A DNA stretch of 64,000 nucleotides from Croceimicrobium sp963974215 (GCA_963974215.1 CAXBBL010000006.1:1-64000), one strand, 5' to 3'; shown: positions 26,813 to 34,971, counted from the stretch's first letter. Made by a program: numbers and translations. The notes: a model not told the origin generated them from the letters alone.

Positions 26813-27718
26813 TTAAACATTAGATAAAGCCTTCTTTAATTTATAGTTGGATGCCAGGGAACGGACCTTTTCAATAGCGGCTGGCATATTGCCAATGCCA
26901 TCAATCAAGCCCACTTCGAGTGCATCTTTAGCGAAAAACATTTTTCCATTCAGAAGCCCAGGCTCTTCAAGCTTCAGCTTAGAGCCTCGGTATTGTTTTA
27001 CATGATCCTGGAAAGCCTTCGCCATGGGTGAAAGCATTTCTCTTTGAATCATTTCATACTTTCCCTCGCGGGCTAATTCGAAAGCCTGATTTTTATGAGT
27101 AGACTCGGGTGCGTAGATCGTATGAAACTTTATGCCTTCCTTTTCAAGCTTAGGCTGTATATCAGCAAAGGAGATCATGGTGCCGATGGATCCAAAAGCA
27201 GAGCTGATTGTATTTTCAGCAAGGACATAATCACATTGCGAAGCAACCCAGTAGGCCGCTGATCCAACCGTATCACCTAAAGCGACTACCGGCTTATCGC
27301 GATTCGCTAGAACTGAGCTTAATGGTGCAATGGCATTAGCGGCTCCACCTCCTGAATCAACCAAGAGAACCGCACCGGTAATTTTTGGATTGTCTAAAGC
27401 TGAATTTAAAATAGCGCCCAGCTCGGTCATGCCGTAGCTGCACAAATTGCCATACTTGGTAAATACCCCAATGATCTCCACCACTGCAACCGCATCCTTG
27501 GGAATATTGTCGGGGTTATTATAATCGTGGCGGTAGCGAGATCCCTTCGTATCGAAATAGGAAATCACCAATTCTGGCTTGGCGACCTCTAAGGCATTAA
27601 GATCCTCAATAGTGCCATCGGCCAATTTCTTTAAGAAGATGGAATAACTATTCCAAGCATCAGGCATCATGGCCCATTCGGACTTTAAAATAGAGGCATA
27701 GAGTTTATTGTACTTCAC
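26813..27718 (-). CDS. Prohead protease, S49 (SppA-like) family
   Basis: This 301-aa serine protease should mature the capsid by cutting the scaffold. The clp/crotonase-type fold shows DSGGG (121-125), nucleophile S153 in GDTVGSAAYW and probable general base K209 in STHKNQ, the Ser/Lys dyad of S49 peptidases. No signal peptide is present, unlike cellular SppA. It is the first gene after a late promoter and directly precedes the capsid gene. Confidence 0.88.
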   Translation of the reverse strand: MKYNKLYASILKSEWAMMPDAWNSYSIFLKKLADGTIEDLNALEVAKPELVISYFDTKGSRYRHDYNNPDNIPKDAVAVVEIIGVFTKYGNLCSYGMTELGAILNSALDNPKITGAVLLVDSGGGAANAIAPLSSVLANRDKPVVALGDTVGSAAYWVASQCDYVLAENTISSAFGSIGTMISFADIQPKLEKEGIKFHTIYAPESTHKNQAFELAREGKYEMIQREMLSPMAKAFQDHVKQYRGSKLKLEEPGLLNGKMFFAKDALEVGLIDGIGNMPAAIEKVRSLASNYKLKKALSNV

Positions 27719-27733
27719 GCTTTAGGCTTTGTA

Positions 27734-27768
27734 CAATTTTAAGTCTGGCTAGAGAGGATGAAAAGGAC
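27734..27768 (-). promoter_or_regulatory. Late-promoter motif, capsid operon
   Basis: GTCCTTTTC (27768-27760) is followed 18 bp later by TAAAATTG (27741-27734), the best match to the family. The protease ATG is 15 bp further on. Confidence 0.72.
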
Positions 27769-27899
27769 TGAGGCAATGGGACATTAGACCCTTCCAAACG
27801 ATCAAGACTAGCGGATTTCTTAGCGAAACCGCTTTATCACTGATTATCAGTTATTTAAGTTTGAAAGCTCTGTTTTTTCGGTGTCCTAAGTTTTAGCTT

Positions 27900-28490
27900 T
27901 TATTTTAAATACCTTTCTATCAGCGTTTTAGACTGTCTTTTTGGGGTGTCTCTTAAAATGCCGTCACTTTTTTTTTCGTAAGCCGCACTTTTCAAGGGAA
28001 AATTAGCGCGATGATACATCTTCCGGATGCGATCAAAACTGAATTCAGTCTCTTCTAAATTATAGGTGGCAACAAAAGTTTTAATAGCATTATTTAAGCC
28101 GCCACGTTTTTCGGAAGCTACACGCCCAGCGATATAAGACATGAAATGATTCTCAAATTCAATTTGAAATAAGGTATTAATAAGCTCGATAGCTTCTTCA
28201 GAAATGATCAATTCATTATAGCGACCATCTTCCATTAATTTCTTGTCGGGATTGTATCTAGGAATAGTAACCGTTAAAGAAAATCCTTTCTTCACTTCAT
28301 TGATTCCCGGGTAATCAGCCCGCTTAAGAATTAAGCGAATAATCTGCCCATGAGCGGAGTTTAAATTAATATCTAGTGTACGATGATAGGCTTCTTCCGT
28401 GCTAACAATAGTATTGGTTATACTATGAAATAAATATTGCGCTAGATGAGGCTTAAAAGGAAAAGTTACGATTTGACGATTTCCGTTCAT
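27900..28490 (-). CDS. Hypothetical prophage protein, 196 aa
   Basis: This gene stands alone between the fibre cluster and the capsid operon and lacks the late-promoter motif; upstream DNA (28491-28571) is AT-rich. The N-terminal half is strand-rich, and the C-terminal half contains a helical segment (about 128-165, AIKTFVATYN...FSFDRIRKMYHR) followed by a basic tail. That end could bind nucleic acid, so a regulator is possible. No family is recognised. Confidence 0.55.
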   Translation of the reverse strand: MNGNRQIVTFPFKPHLAQYLFHSITNTIVSTEEAYHRTLDINLNSAHGQIIRLILKRADYPGINEVKKGFSLTVTIPRYNPDKKLMEDGRYNELIISEEAIELINTLFQIEFENHFMSYIAGRVASEKRGGLNNAIKTFVATYNLEETEFSFDRIRKMYHRANFPLKSAAYEKKSDGILRDTPKRQSKTLIERYLK

Positions 28491-28571
28491 GGCCTAAAAT
28501 TAAAACTTCTGTCAATTATTCACTTGACATCGGTATCAACTCTTACAAAAGTTTTGCACACTCGCTTACAA

Positions 28572-28865
28572 TCAAATACTAGTAATGAAATGGCTGGTAT
28601 CGTAGCCCGCCGGTAAAACTAGGTGCGAGATATAATCTCCCATCACTGGAGGCGTAATTTCTTCGCCTAATTCATTATAGGTTCCTGGAGTAATTATTTC
28701 TTGGCGAGGTGGGGTTACGATGAAGCGATCATGCACAGTATTTCCAGTTACTTCATAACCTTCAGGGTAGTTTATGTAAATAGGTATACCGTCACATTCT
28801 ATGCTCTTAATATCGCTGCGGACTAATTCTAAGGAACCTTTTAAAATTACTTTGGTATAAGTCAT
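28572..28865 (-). CDS. Small late protein downstream of the fibre gene, 97 aa
   Basis: This beta-rich protein starts in a 4-bp overlap with the end of the 424-frame fibre gene. It is the last gene of the fibre cluster. It might be a fibre chaperone or adhesin cap by position; there is no motif to decide. Confidence 0.55.
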   Translation of the reverse strand: MTYTKVILKGSLELVRSDIKSIECDGIPIYINYPEGYEVTGNTVHDRFIVTPPRQEIITPGTYNELGEEITPPVMGDYISHLVLPAGYDTSHFITSI

Positions 28866-30100
28866 AACAATGAATTTAGATAAGCGATAGCTTGTGAATC
28901 AGTTAATAATGTTGGTGAAAATGCTAATTTTTCTATGAAGAAATCAATTGAAGTCCCATTTACTGTCAGATTAGGAGTGTTTAATATAAAATTCTCTGTC
29001 CCGCTTATTTCAGGTGTTTCATTTTGGTTCACGAAGACTTTATAATACCCGTTTTGATAGGTAAATAGAATTATTGACTCGCCACCAGATCTAAATTCTT
29101 GAGTAAATACGCCATCTGCATAAGTTCTGATAGCTATATCTCCCGAAATTGTAGAATTACCTAGTGCAAATCCATTTGTAGAATCACCAAAGAATAAATA
29201 AACCTGAGAATTTAACCGAGGCATGATGGTAGTATTGTACTTAACAACAAAAGTGCCTTCGGTTAAGCCAACCAATCCTTTATTAACCAAATCACTAAAC
29301 ACAAATTGATTTGTTGATCGAGTGACGGAACTACCATAAGTTGGAATGTGACCGGTATATTCATTTCCTTCTATTAACTGAAGCCCTGTTAATTGAAATG
29401 AAGTTCCATCGTTAACTCCGGAGCTACCATTGGAAGAGCAAAGTGTTAAGAATAAATTCCCACCGACTTGACTTGTTCCTTTTACAATAATTAGTTTGAT
29501 GTCGTTATCTATCGTATCTATTATTTTAACCGAAGAAACTCCCCCGCCAGATGTCGGAACAGTTTCGGTTGATAATTGAATAACTCCAACACCCGCACCT
29601 GTTTCTCGGATTGCGATATAGTCATTGGATTCCGAAATTTTCACAAAAAAACTTATTACCCAATTTTCACCACCGCTGAATAGACTATATAGCAGTCCTA
29701 CATTATCGCCTGCTGAAACTTGGGTATACTTACCCCAATAATAGCTTGGGAATAATTCAAATGCTCCTTCATTTGAAGGGGCGACACTATTATTATACCA
29801 ATTTGCAGGATCACCCGCGTTGTCTTCTAAATTTTGACCCTGTGGCCGCATCTTCAAAACCGCACACCCATCAGCATCATCCCAATCCGGTTCATCCTCC
29901 TCGAGCTCTACCAATTGCCCATTTCTAAAAACAGTCGCGCCACTCGTCCCACCCACATTAGGCCGACTAAAATCCGCCTCCAATACTCTGCCTACTTCAG
30001 GAGCATTGGCGGGTCCGGTAACTTCTACAAAGGCAAGCTTGCCTGTTTTATTTGCAGGGGCTAAAAAGAACTTGAAATCGGGGTATAAATTAATTGGCAT
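28862..30100 (-). CDS. Probable tail fibre / receptor-binding protein
   Basis: I chose the ATG at 30100 (MPINLYPDFKFF), giving 412 aa; the frame to 30136 overlaps the neighbour by 47 bp. The sequence is almost entirely beta, rich in Gly, Ser, Thr and Asn. The middle resembles carbohydrate-binding jelly rolls of phage fibres, with a characteristic HIPTYGSSVTR stretch near residue 265 that separates two lectin-like domains. It is the largest product of the fibre cluster and the best candidate for host recognition. Confidence 0.65.
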   Translation of the reverse strand: MPINLYPDFKFFLAPANKTGKLAFVEVTGPANAPEVGRVLEADFSRPNVGGTSGATVFRNGQLVELEEDEPDWDDADGCAVLKMRPQGQNLEDNAGDPANWYNNSVAPSNEGAFELFPSYYWGKYTQVSAGDNVGLLYSLFSGGENWVISFFVKISESNDYIAIRETGAGVGVIQLSTETVPTSGGGVSSVKIIDTIDNDIKLIIVKGTSQVGGNLFLTLCSSNGSSGVNDGTSFQLTGLQLIEGNEYTGHIPTYGSSVTRSTNQFVFSDLVNKGLVGLTEGTFVVKYNTTIMPRLNSQVYLFFGDSTNGFALGNSTISGDIAIRTYADGVFTQEFRSGGESIILFTYQNGYYKVFVNQNETPEISGTENFILNTPNLTVNGTSIDFFIEKLAFSPTLLTDSQAIAYLNSLL

Positions 30101-30362
30101 CGTGAATAGATTTACAAAATGAGGCGAAACAGTCAATATCTAAAAGGGAATAGCCCTCACTAATTAGCTCCTCGCGCATAGGCGTGATTAACCAATTGTA
30201 GGGATGCCCGGAAGGATCGAAAATGGAAAGACTAAAGGACTTCAGGCAGCTGCTGGATAAAACTTCAAAGCCTGCTTCTGAAAGCTTGGTAGCTAATAAA
30301 CTGGCGAGATCTGAAGCGGAATGGCTACTGCCAACCTGAATAGAGCGTGCTATAACTGTCAT
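30090..30362 (-). CDS. Small late protein, 90 aa, paralogue of the 54-aa neighbour
   Basis: Its C-terminal 22 residues (EGYSLLDIDCFASFCKSI) resemble those of the 54-aa protein encoded just upstream (MGYTILDIDCLKSFANQI), so the two arose by tandem duplication. The genes overlap by ATGA. No function is recognised; a tail-fibre assembly role is possible from position. Confidence 0.55.
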   Translation of the reverse strand: MTVIARSIQVGSSHSASDLASLLATKLSEAGFEVLSSSCLKSFSLSIFDPSGHPYNWLITPMREELISEGYSLLDIDCFASFCKSIHDAN

Positions 30363-30523
30363 TCTTCCAAGTAAATTTGATTAGCAAAACTCTTCAGGCA
30401 GTCAATGTCTAAAATGGTATAGCCCATGCGAAGCAAGGCACTTTTAACGCCTCCTTCGAAGGGTTTAAATTGCTCCAGCTGGCCACGACGGCCACCAACG
30501 ACTCTGCCTACCAATAAACTCAC
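30359..30523 (-). CDS. Small late protein, 54 aa
   Basis: This short gene starts with GTG overlapping the stop of the 88-aa gene (GTGA) and ends overlapping the next start (ATGA). The product begins VSLLVGRVVGGRRGQ and ends in a LDIDCLKSF segment shared with the next protein. Overlap on both sides and the shared segment support a real gene. Confidence 0.6.
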   Translation of the reverse strand: MSLLVGRVVGGRRGQLEQFKPFEGGVKSALLRMGYTILDIDCLKSFANQIYLEE

Positions 30524-30786
30524 TGCTGTATCCCAATTATTAAATCACTAGCATCAATGTCGCTTCCCTCCTGCTTTATGGCCTTAATGGCATTGGCTGA
30601 CCATTCCTGGTCCGCACTTAGCTTTAAAGGGACCCATTTATCATCGCGATCGTAGAGGTAGTTTACCAGCACGGTTCCGCTGGCACTTGACTTTAATAAG
30701 CCGCCATTCGCATGCTTAATGCGGCAGAACCCGCCGTTAAAAATGCAGTCTACCGTTGAGTTTGGTTGTAAATGTGGTCTTGCCAT
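30520..30786 (-). CDS. Small late protein, 88 aa
   Basis: This beta-rich protein has an N-terminal KH/Gly-containing region and an acidic C-terminus. It lies 2 bp after the 236-aa fibre-like gene and overlaps the 54-aa gene. The function is unknown. Confidence 0.55.
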   Translation of the reverse strand: MARPHLQPNSTVDCIFNGGFCRIKHANGGLLKSSASGTVLVNYLYDRDDKWVPLKLSADQEWSANAIKAIKQEGSDIDASDLIIGIQQ

Positions 30787-30788
30787 GG

Positions 30789-31499
30789 CTATATAATTTC
30801 TCCTTCAATTTTTACTCTATTTGTATCGTAAATGCGCACCCAACAGGAACTGAATGTATTACTGATCTCTACTACTCCATCAGGAATCCCGTTAACGGAA
30901 ACTCCGTTGCCCTGGACAAACACGCGCCCGGTGCCATTGCGCTCCAAGACAAAGGATAAATTAAGCGGTGCCGTATTCACAATCTCTATCGTGATGCTGC
31001 CGCTCTGCTGTGACCAAAGGATTTTCTGATCATAGGTTTTATCTGAAATGGTAATATTTCCGCCGATCTCTACTGCGGGAACTGCAAGCATATTATCCCA
31101 ACTGCTCGTAACTGTATTATATTTGAATAGCTCGAAGCTACTGCCAAAAGGCTTCTGCCAGATCTTACGATTGTCAGCTGGAGCACCTGCACCAATATGG
31201 ATGGGGTATAAATCGCTGATCGCTACCCATACCGTATTAACACTGTCGAAGATTTTATAGAGATTCGGATTCACCGAAGTATCTAACCATACTTGTGAAG
31301 TATTAGCAGGCGCAGCGTTTCCAACGAATGCAACATTAAATAATACAGTAATACTTTGCCAGGTATTTGAAATGCAAAAACGATAGTCCGTAATGCTATT
31401 AGCATCAGATCCAACCGCCCACATAGCCGCTTTATTTGCTGGTGCCGTAAGACTAATCACAAAGTTGGACACATAGCCCTTGTCTTCTGGGTAACTCAT
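30789..31499 (-). CDS. Fibre-like protein with repeated APAN modules
   Basis: This 236-aa protein contains three imperfect repeats of about 45 residues beginning TAPANKAAMW, APANTSQVWLD and APADNRKIWQK, each followed by a Tyr/Phe strand and a Trp. The C-terminal 90 residues form a Gly/Asn-rich beta domain. Such repeats are common in phage fibre shafts. It is overlapped by 4 bp by the 198-aa gene. Confidence 0.6.
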   Translation of the reverse strand: MSYPEDKGYVSNFVISLTAPANKAAMWAVGSDANSITDYRFCISNTWQSITVLFNVAFVGNAAPANTSQVWLDTSVNPNLYKIFDSVNTVWVAISDLYPIHIGAGAPADNRKIWQKPFGSSFELFKYNTVTSSWDNMLAVPAVEIGGNITISDKTYDQKILWSQQSGSITIEIVNTAPLNLSFVLERNGTGRVFVQGNGVSVNGIPDGVVEISNTFSSCWVRIYDTNRVKIEGEII

Positions 31500-32092
31500 T
31501 CTTGCAATAGTTTTGAAGCTTCGATATAAAGATTGGGCGAATCGGGACCGATCACAGTAAAGGCACCAGTGGCGCCTAATGAATAGGTATTATTATCGAC
31601 ATAAAGCTGCTGCAGCATTCCTGCCGCCGAAATCTTAAACTGGGGTAACCACTCTACTTGATTAATGGGGCGGTAATCGCTAAAACTCCAGTTTAGTTCC
31701 GCTCCGAGTCCCGATACCGATTGCGCATAGCTAAAGGCAGCGCCGGCATCTTTATTCCCTAGCATTAAACGCTGCCCGTTCTCGAGCTCGAGCAATACCA
31801 ATTGCTTTCGACCTAAATAGCGACTTAAGGCTAAGCTTAGATCGCTAAAGTTCCCAGGTAAAAATGATTGTAGTTCGTAGTTGAAAAAGGGGCCGTTCTC
31901 TGAATTCTCGGCTTTCTCGCTCAAAGTGATTTTCCCTGGCGTGAAATAGACATTGTTCCAAGATCCTTGATTTAGAGTAGGCATTACATAAGGCAGCGAA
32001 CTTCCTAATAGAAAAGCATTGAAGTTTTTCCAGTAGGTGAATAACAGGTATTTTACTTTATACCGCTGTAGCTCCTTATTTAATTGGCCCAT
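31496..32092 (-). CDS. First protein of the fibre operon, 198 aa
   Basis: This mostly beta protein has no signal peptide or enzyme motif. Sequence of the type SFSDYRPINQVEWLPQF in the last third suggests a virion-surface domain. Its ATG is 4 bp from the -7-like box of the late promoter, so its mRNA is predicted to be leaderless. It may be a fibre base or tail connector. Confidence 0.55.
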   Translation of the reverse strand: MGQLNKELQRYKVKYLLFTYWKNFNAFLLGSSLPYVMPTLNQGSWNNVYFTPGKITLSEKAENSENGPFFNYELQSFLPGNFSDLSLALSRYLGRKQLVLLELENGQRLMLGNKDAGAAFSYAQSVSGLGAELNWSFSDYRPINQVEWLPQFKISAAGMLQQLYVDNNTYSLGATGAFTVIGPDSPNLYIEASKLLQE

Positions 32093-32096
32093 GCTA

Positions 32097-32131
32097 CTAA
32101 ATAAGCCCCCTTTTCTTAGTATGAAAAGGAC
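32097..32131 (-). promoter_or_regulatory. Late-promoter motif, fibre operon
   Basis: GTCCTTTTC (32131-32123) is followed 18 bp later by TTATTTAG (32104-32097). It is the most upstream of the late sites. Confidence 0.6.
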
Positions 32132-32133
32132 AT

Positions 32134-32319
32134 TTACTTAGTGTCCAGCTCCTCTTGAAGCCTTAAAAAATGGTAGTAGGCTTCGTCTTTGAGCTTTAGC
32201 GGGATGTCTCCCGTTGAATTGATAATTGACATGATGGCTTGCGCCTCAAATAAAATTCTTTCCTCTTTAGAGAAAAGGTCGCTTAGCGATGGCGATGCAC
32301 TGGGGAAGGTTTGACTCAT
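32134..32319 (-). CDS. Hypothetical protein, 61 aa
   Basis: This small acidic helical protein has an ATG at 32319 directly beside the TGTAAT repeat cluster. It is the first minus-strand gene of the divergent control region, and its stop lies 2 bp before the fibre-operon promoter motif. A regulatory role is possible. No motif is recognised. Confidence 0.5.
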   Translation of the reverse strand: MSQTFPSASPSLSDLFSKEERILFEAQAIMSIINSTGDIPLKLKDEAYYHFLRLQEELDTK

Positions 32320-32361
32320 AATTTGACTTTAATAGTAATAGATATAAACTCACTAAAATTG

Positions 32362-32598
32362 TGTAATTCTGTAATAATGCGAAAATTTCACTTTTTATTA
32401 ACTGATATACAGGGTATTAAATGATTACTATCAATTTGTAATGAGAGTTCTTTTAGACTTGTAATTCTGTAATAAGCCCAAACTCTACCTATTACTATTA
32501 CATTTTTTTTGTAATAATTAAAAAGAATTGTAATAATACTGTAACAGCCTAAAGAGTTGATTAATCGAGCTTTGTCATCCCATTATTACACTATTACA
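32362..32598. repeat. Iteron-like cluster of TGTAAT repeats
   Basis: Eleven copies of TGTAA(T/C) occur within 237 bp: direct at 32362, 32370, 32437, 32460, 32468, 32510, 32529 and 32540; inverted at 32497, 32582 and 32593. Several extend to TGTAATAAT. A 16-bp pair, TGTAATTCTGTAATAA, is repeated exactly at 32362-32377 and 32460-32475. The cluster sits between the divergent 61-aa and radC-like genes, so it is either an operator array or part of a replication origin. Confidence 0.6.
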
Positions 32599-32600
32599 CT

Positions 32601-32869
32601 TTTTTTACGCTATTCTATACATTATTAAGGGGAAAGGGGAATAGGCCTACCAAAAGGATAGGCCGCCCTCTTCAAAGCGGAATTCTTAAACTCAAAACGA
32701 CCAAGGAAGAAAGACCCTCGTTCCGGAGGCATTCTGTTTAATCTCACCCATCCACGCAAGTGATAAAGCCCCGGCAAAGCTTGAAGCCCTGGGCTTGCGT
32801 TCCATCTCCTTTTGTCGCTTACTCTGGCCCTAGGCCTTCATAACGCAGCCGAACTTAATCACATACGTT
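32601..32869 (+). other. Structured leader / possible origin before the radC-like gene
   Basis: These 269 bases have no good ORF and are more GC-rich than the DNA to the left. They contain several inverted repeats: GGCCTA...ATAGGCC near 32650, CCTC...GAGG near 32720, and AAGCCC...GGGCTT near 32780-32802. They could be a structured 5' leader, a small RNA or an origin; nothing decides among these. Confidence 0.35.
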
Positions 32870-33310
32870 ATGAATGTTTTAAATGAAATTACCCTGAATT
32901 ACCACCCGAAAAAGAAGGATTCTTCCACTAGAGTTTGCTCGAGCATTGAAGCCCACAAGTACTTTGAAGAGATCTGGCCTGACGACCGAGGTATGCGCGA
33001 AAGATTCTACATTCTCCTGCTTAACAATGCCAACCGCGTAATTGGCCATGTGGAACTTAGCTCTGGCGGGATAACGGGCACAGTGGTCGATATCCGACTG
33101 GCTTTTGCAACGGCCCTTAAATCCTTATCCACTTCCATAATTTTAGCACATAACCATCCTTCAGGAAACCTGAAACCTAGCCAGGCAGATCTTAACCTTA
33201 CACGGAAATTTAAAGAAGCCGGCAAGTTCCTCGACATCCAAGTGCTAGACCATATTATCCTTGATGCTGAAAGCCTCTTTTACAGCCTAAGTGATAATGC
33301 TGATTTTTAA
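32870..33310 (+). CDS. RadC-like JAB/MPN domain protein
   Basis: This 146-aa protein consists of the RadC/MPN metalloprotease-like domain, with the JAMM motif HNHPSGNLKPSQAD: H94, H96 and D107. The helix-hairpin-helix half of full-length RadC is missing, as in the many short RadC-like proteins of Bacteroidota mobile elements. The real function of the family is not established despite the DNA-repair name. It opens the cargo island. Confidence 0.85.
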   Translation: MNVLNEITLNYHPKKKDSSTRVCSSIEAHKYFEEIWPDDRGMRERFYILLLNNANRVIGHVELSSGGITGTVVDIRLAFATALKSLSTSIILAHNHPSGNLKPSQADLNLTRKFKEAGKFLDIQVLDHIILDAESLFYSLSDNADF

Positions 33311-33319
33311 TATCAGCTT

Positions 33320-33345
33320 AAGCCCTGGCAGAAATGCTAGGGCTT
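33320..33345 (+). terminator. Hairpin after the radC-like gene
   Basis: AAGCCCTGGCA (33320-33330) pairs with TGCTAGGGCTT (33335-33345) around GAAA, leaving a near-complete stem. There is no T run. A very similar stem ends the 134-aa gene at 38866. Confidence 0.55.
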
Positions 33346-33500
33346 ATAGCAAATCCTTTAAAATGACACTTGTATACATAATAATTAACTAATGTAAACC
33401 TGTTATTTGCTGATAATTCCCGAATTTTCGAAAAAAGAATAAACATAAAATAATTTTGACTTGAAAATATAACTTAACTACAACCAAACCTTAATTTATT

Positions 33501-34583
33501 ATGAAAATCATCAATTGCCACATTCACACCTTCACAATTGAGCATGTACCTAATAGGTTTCTTCCTTTAAGGTTAGTATCTATCCTCAAGCCAGATGTTA
33601 TTAGAAAACCACTTAGTTGGATTATAAGCAATTTAATGCCCTTTACAGATCGTGATGTACTAGATCGATATATCAATTTCGTAGAAATTACTGCTAATAA
33701 AAGCCAATTAGAAACTTTTGAACGAGTGAAAGGCTATTACCCAAGAGGTACAAGTTTTGTGATTCTTCCAATGGATATGGAGTTTATGGCAGCAGGCAAA
33801 GTAAAAACCAAGTATGAAAATCAGTTAAAAGAACTTATTGAAGTAAGAAATATTTACCCAGAATTGGTCTTACCATTTGTAGGAGTCGATCCAAGAAGGA
33901 CTAATATTTTGAACCTTGTAAAAAGCTTCGTACTAGAAAATTCTTTTGTTGGGATTAAAATTTATCCCAGATTAGGCTTCTACCCAACTGATGATAGATT
34001 AATGGATATTTATGCCTTTGCAGAAAGTAGAAATATTCCTGTTTTAAGTCACTGCTCTAGAGGTGGAGTTTACACCAAAGAAGTAACCGATGAAATGCTA
34101 ATCCACCCTGTGAGAGGCAAGGTAGCCAAACTCAAACCAAAACACTTTTCCCATTACTTTAGCGAGCCTCAGAACTTTAAAACAATTCTTACCCAGTTTC
34201 CAAATTTAAAAATATGCCTGGCTCATTTTGGAGGCAACTCGGAATGGGACTCATATTTGGAAAGAGAATGGCATCCTGAATACACAAATGAGGAAAAATC
34301 ATGGGTCTCACAGATTATTGAGATGATGGAAGAGTATCCAAACTTATATACAGATATTTCTTATACCGCATTCCACTCTGATAGATATTTCCCTTTACTA
34401 GGAATCATACTAGAAAATACTGCAATTAGAAATAGAATCATGTTCGGGTCAGATTTCTATATGGTGGAAAGAGAGAAAATTTCAGAACGGGAAGTTGCCT
34501 TAAAAGTAAGATATGCTTTAGGTGAAGAAAAATTTAAAATGATAGCCGAAACAAACGTTAAACGCTTTCTTGATATTGACTAA
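33501..34583 (+). CDS. Amidohydrolase (amidohydrolase 2 family)
   Basis: This 360-aa TIM-barrel metal hydrolase is cytoplasmic and has no signal peptide. Metal-site motifs are visible: HIH at residues 7-9 (NCHIHTF), the carboxylated-Lys/strand region VGIKIYPR, SHCS near 183, LAHFGG near 242, and the catalytic Asp in MFGSDFY near 317. The substrate cannot be read from the sequence. It is coupled to the next gene, which begins one base after its stop. Low GC and a host-type upstream region mark it as acquired cargo. Confidence 0.8.
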   Translation: MKIINCHIHTFTIEHVPNRFLPLRLVSILKPDVIRKPLSWIISNLMPFTDRDVLDRYINFVEITANKSQLETFERVKGYYPRGTSFVILPMDMEFMAAGKVKTKYENQLKELIEVRNIYPELVLPFVGVDPRRTNILNLVKSFVLENSFVGIKIYPRLGFYPTDDRLMDIYAFAESRNIPVLSHCSRGGVYTKEVTDEMLIHPVRGKVAKLKPKHFSHYFSEPQNFKTILTQFPNLKICLAHFGGNSEWDSYLEREWHPEYTNEEKSWVSQIIEMMEEYPNLYTDISYTAFHSDRYFPLLGIILENTAIRNRIMFGSDFYMVEREKISEREVALKVRYALGEEKFKMIAETNVKRFLDID

Positions 34584-34584
34584 T

Positions 34585-34971
34585 ATGGCGCTAATAGAAT
34601 TTACAGAAGAAGAAAAGAACTTGCTTAATAAAGTAATCAACGAGAGAGCTGCCTATGTTGACACAATCTATAAACAAGAGAAAAGGAATAAAGGTCAATC
34701 GAAAAGTCAAGATGAGCGACTCCAAGAAATTAAATCAGAATTGAGCCAACGCTTTTCCTCTTTTGTAGGTGTAAATAAGGCTCTACTGATTGGGATAATC
34801 CGGGAATACCTATTGAACCCAAATGAAGAGCGAATTTCATTCCATAAAAAGAATGAATCAATTCTTAAACCTAATCCAGAGGAAGAACAAGAAAAGATCT
34901 ACATGAATGGTCTAATTTCTCTTTACAATAAGATTTCTCTGAAAAAAGAGCGCCGAAGTCTTATTAAATAA
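34585..34971 (+). CDS. Partner protein of the amidohydrolase, 128 aa
   Basis: I chose the ATG at 34585, one base after the amidohydrolase stop; the frame back to 34570 overlaps that gene. The protein is highly charged and helical (Lys/Glu-rich), with a short hydrophobic centre (GVNKALLIGIIREYL). Translational coupling suggests that the two act together. No family is recognised. Confidence 0.6.
   Translation: MALIEFTEEEKNLLNKVINERAAYVDTIYKQEKRNKGQSKSQDERLQEIKSELSQRFSSFVGVNKALLIGIIREYLLNPNEERISFHKKNESILKPNPEEEQEKIYMNGLISLYNKISLKKERRSLIK

Noticed and set aside
28862..30136. Diversity-generating retroelement in the fibre cluster
   Set aside because: The fibre genes are variable-looking, but no reverse transcriptase gene or template/variable repeat pair is present in the window.
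32362..32598. CRISPR array
   Set aside because: The repeats are short, irregularly spaced and in both orientations, without spacers of constant length or cas genes.
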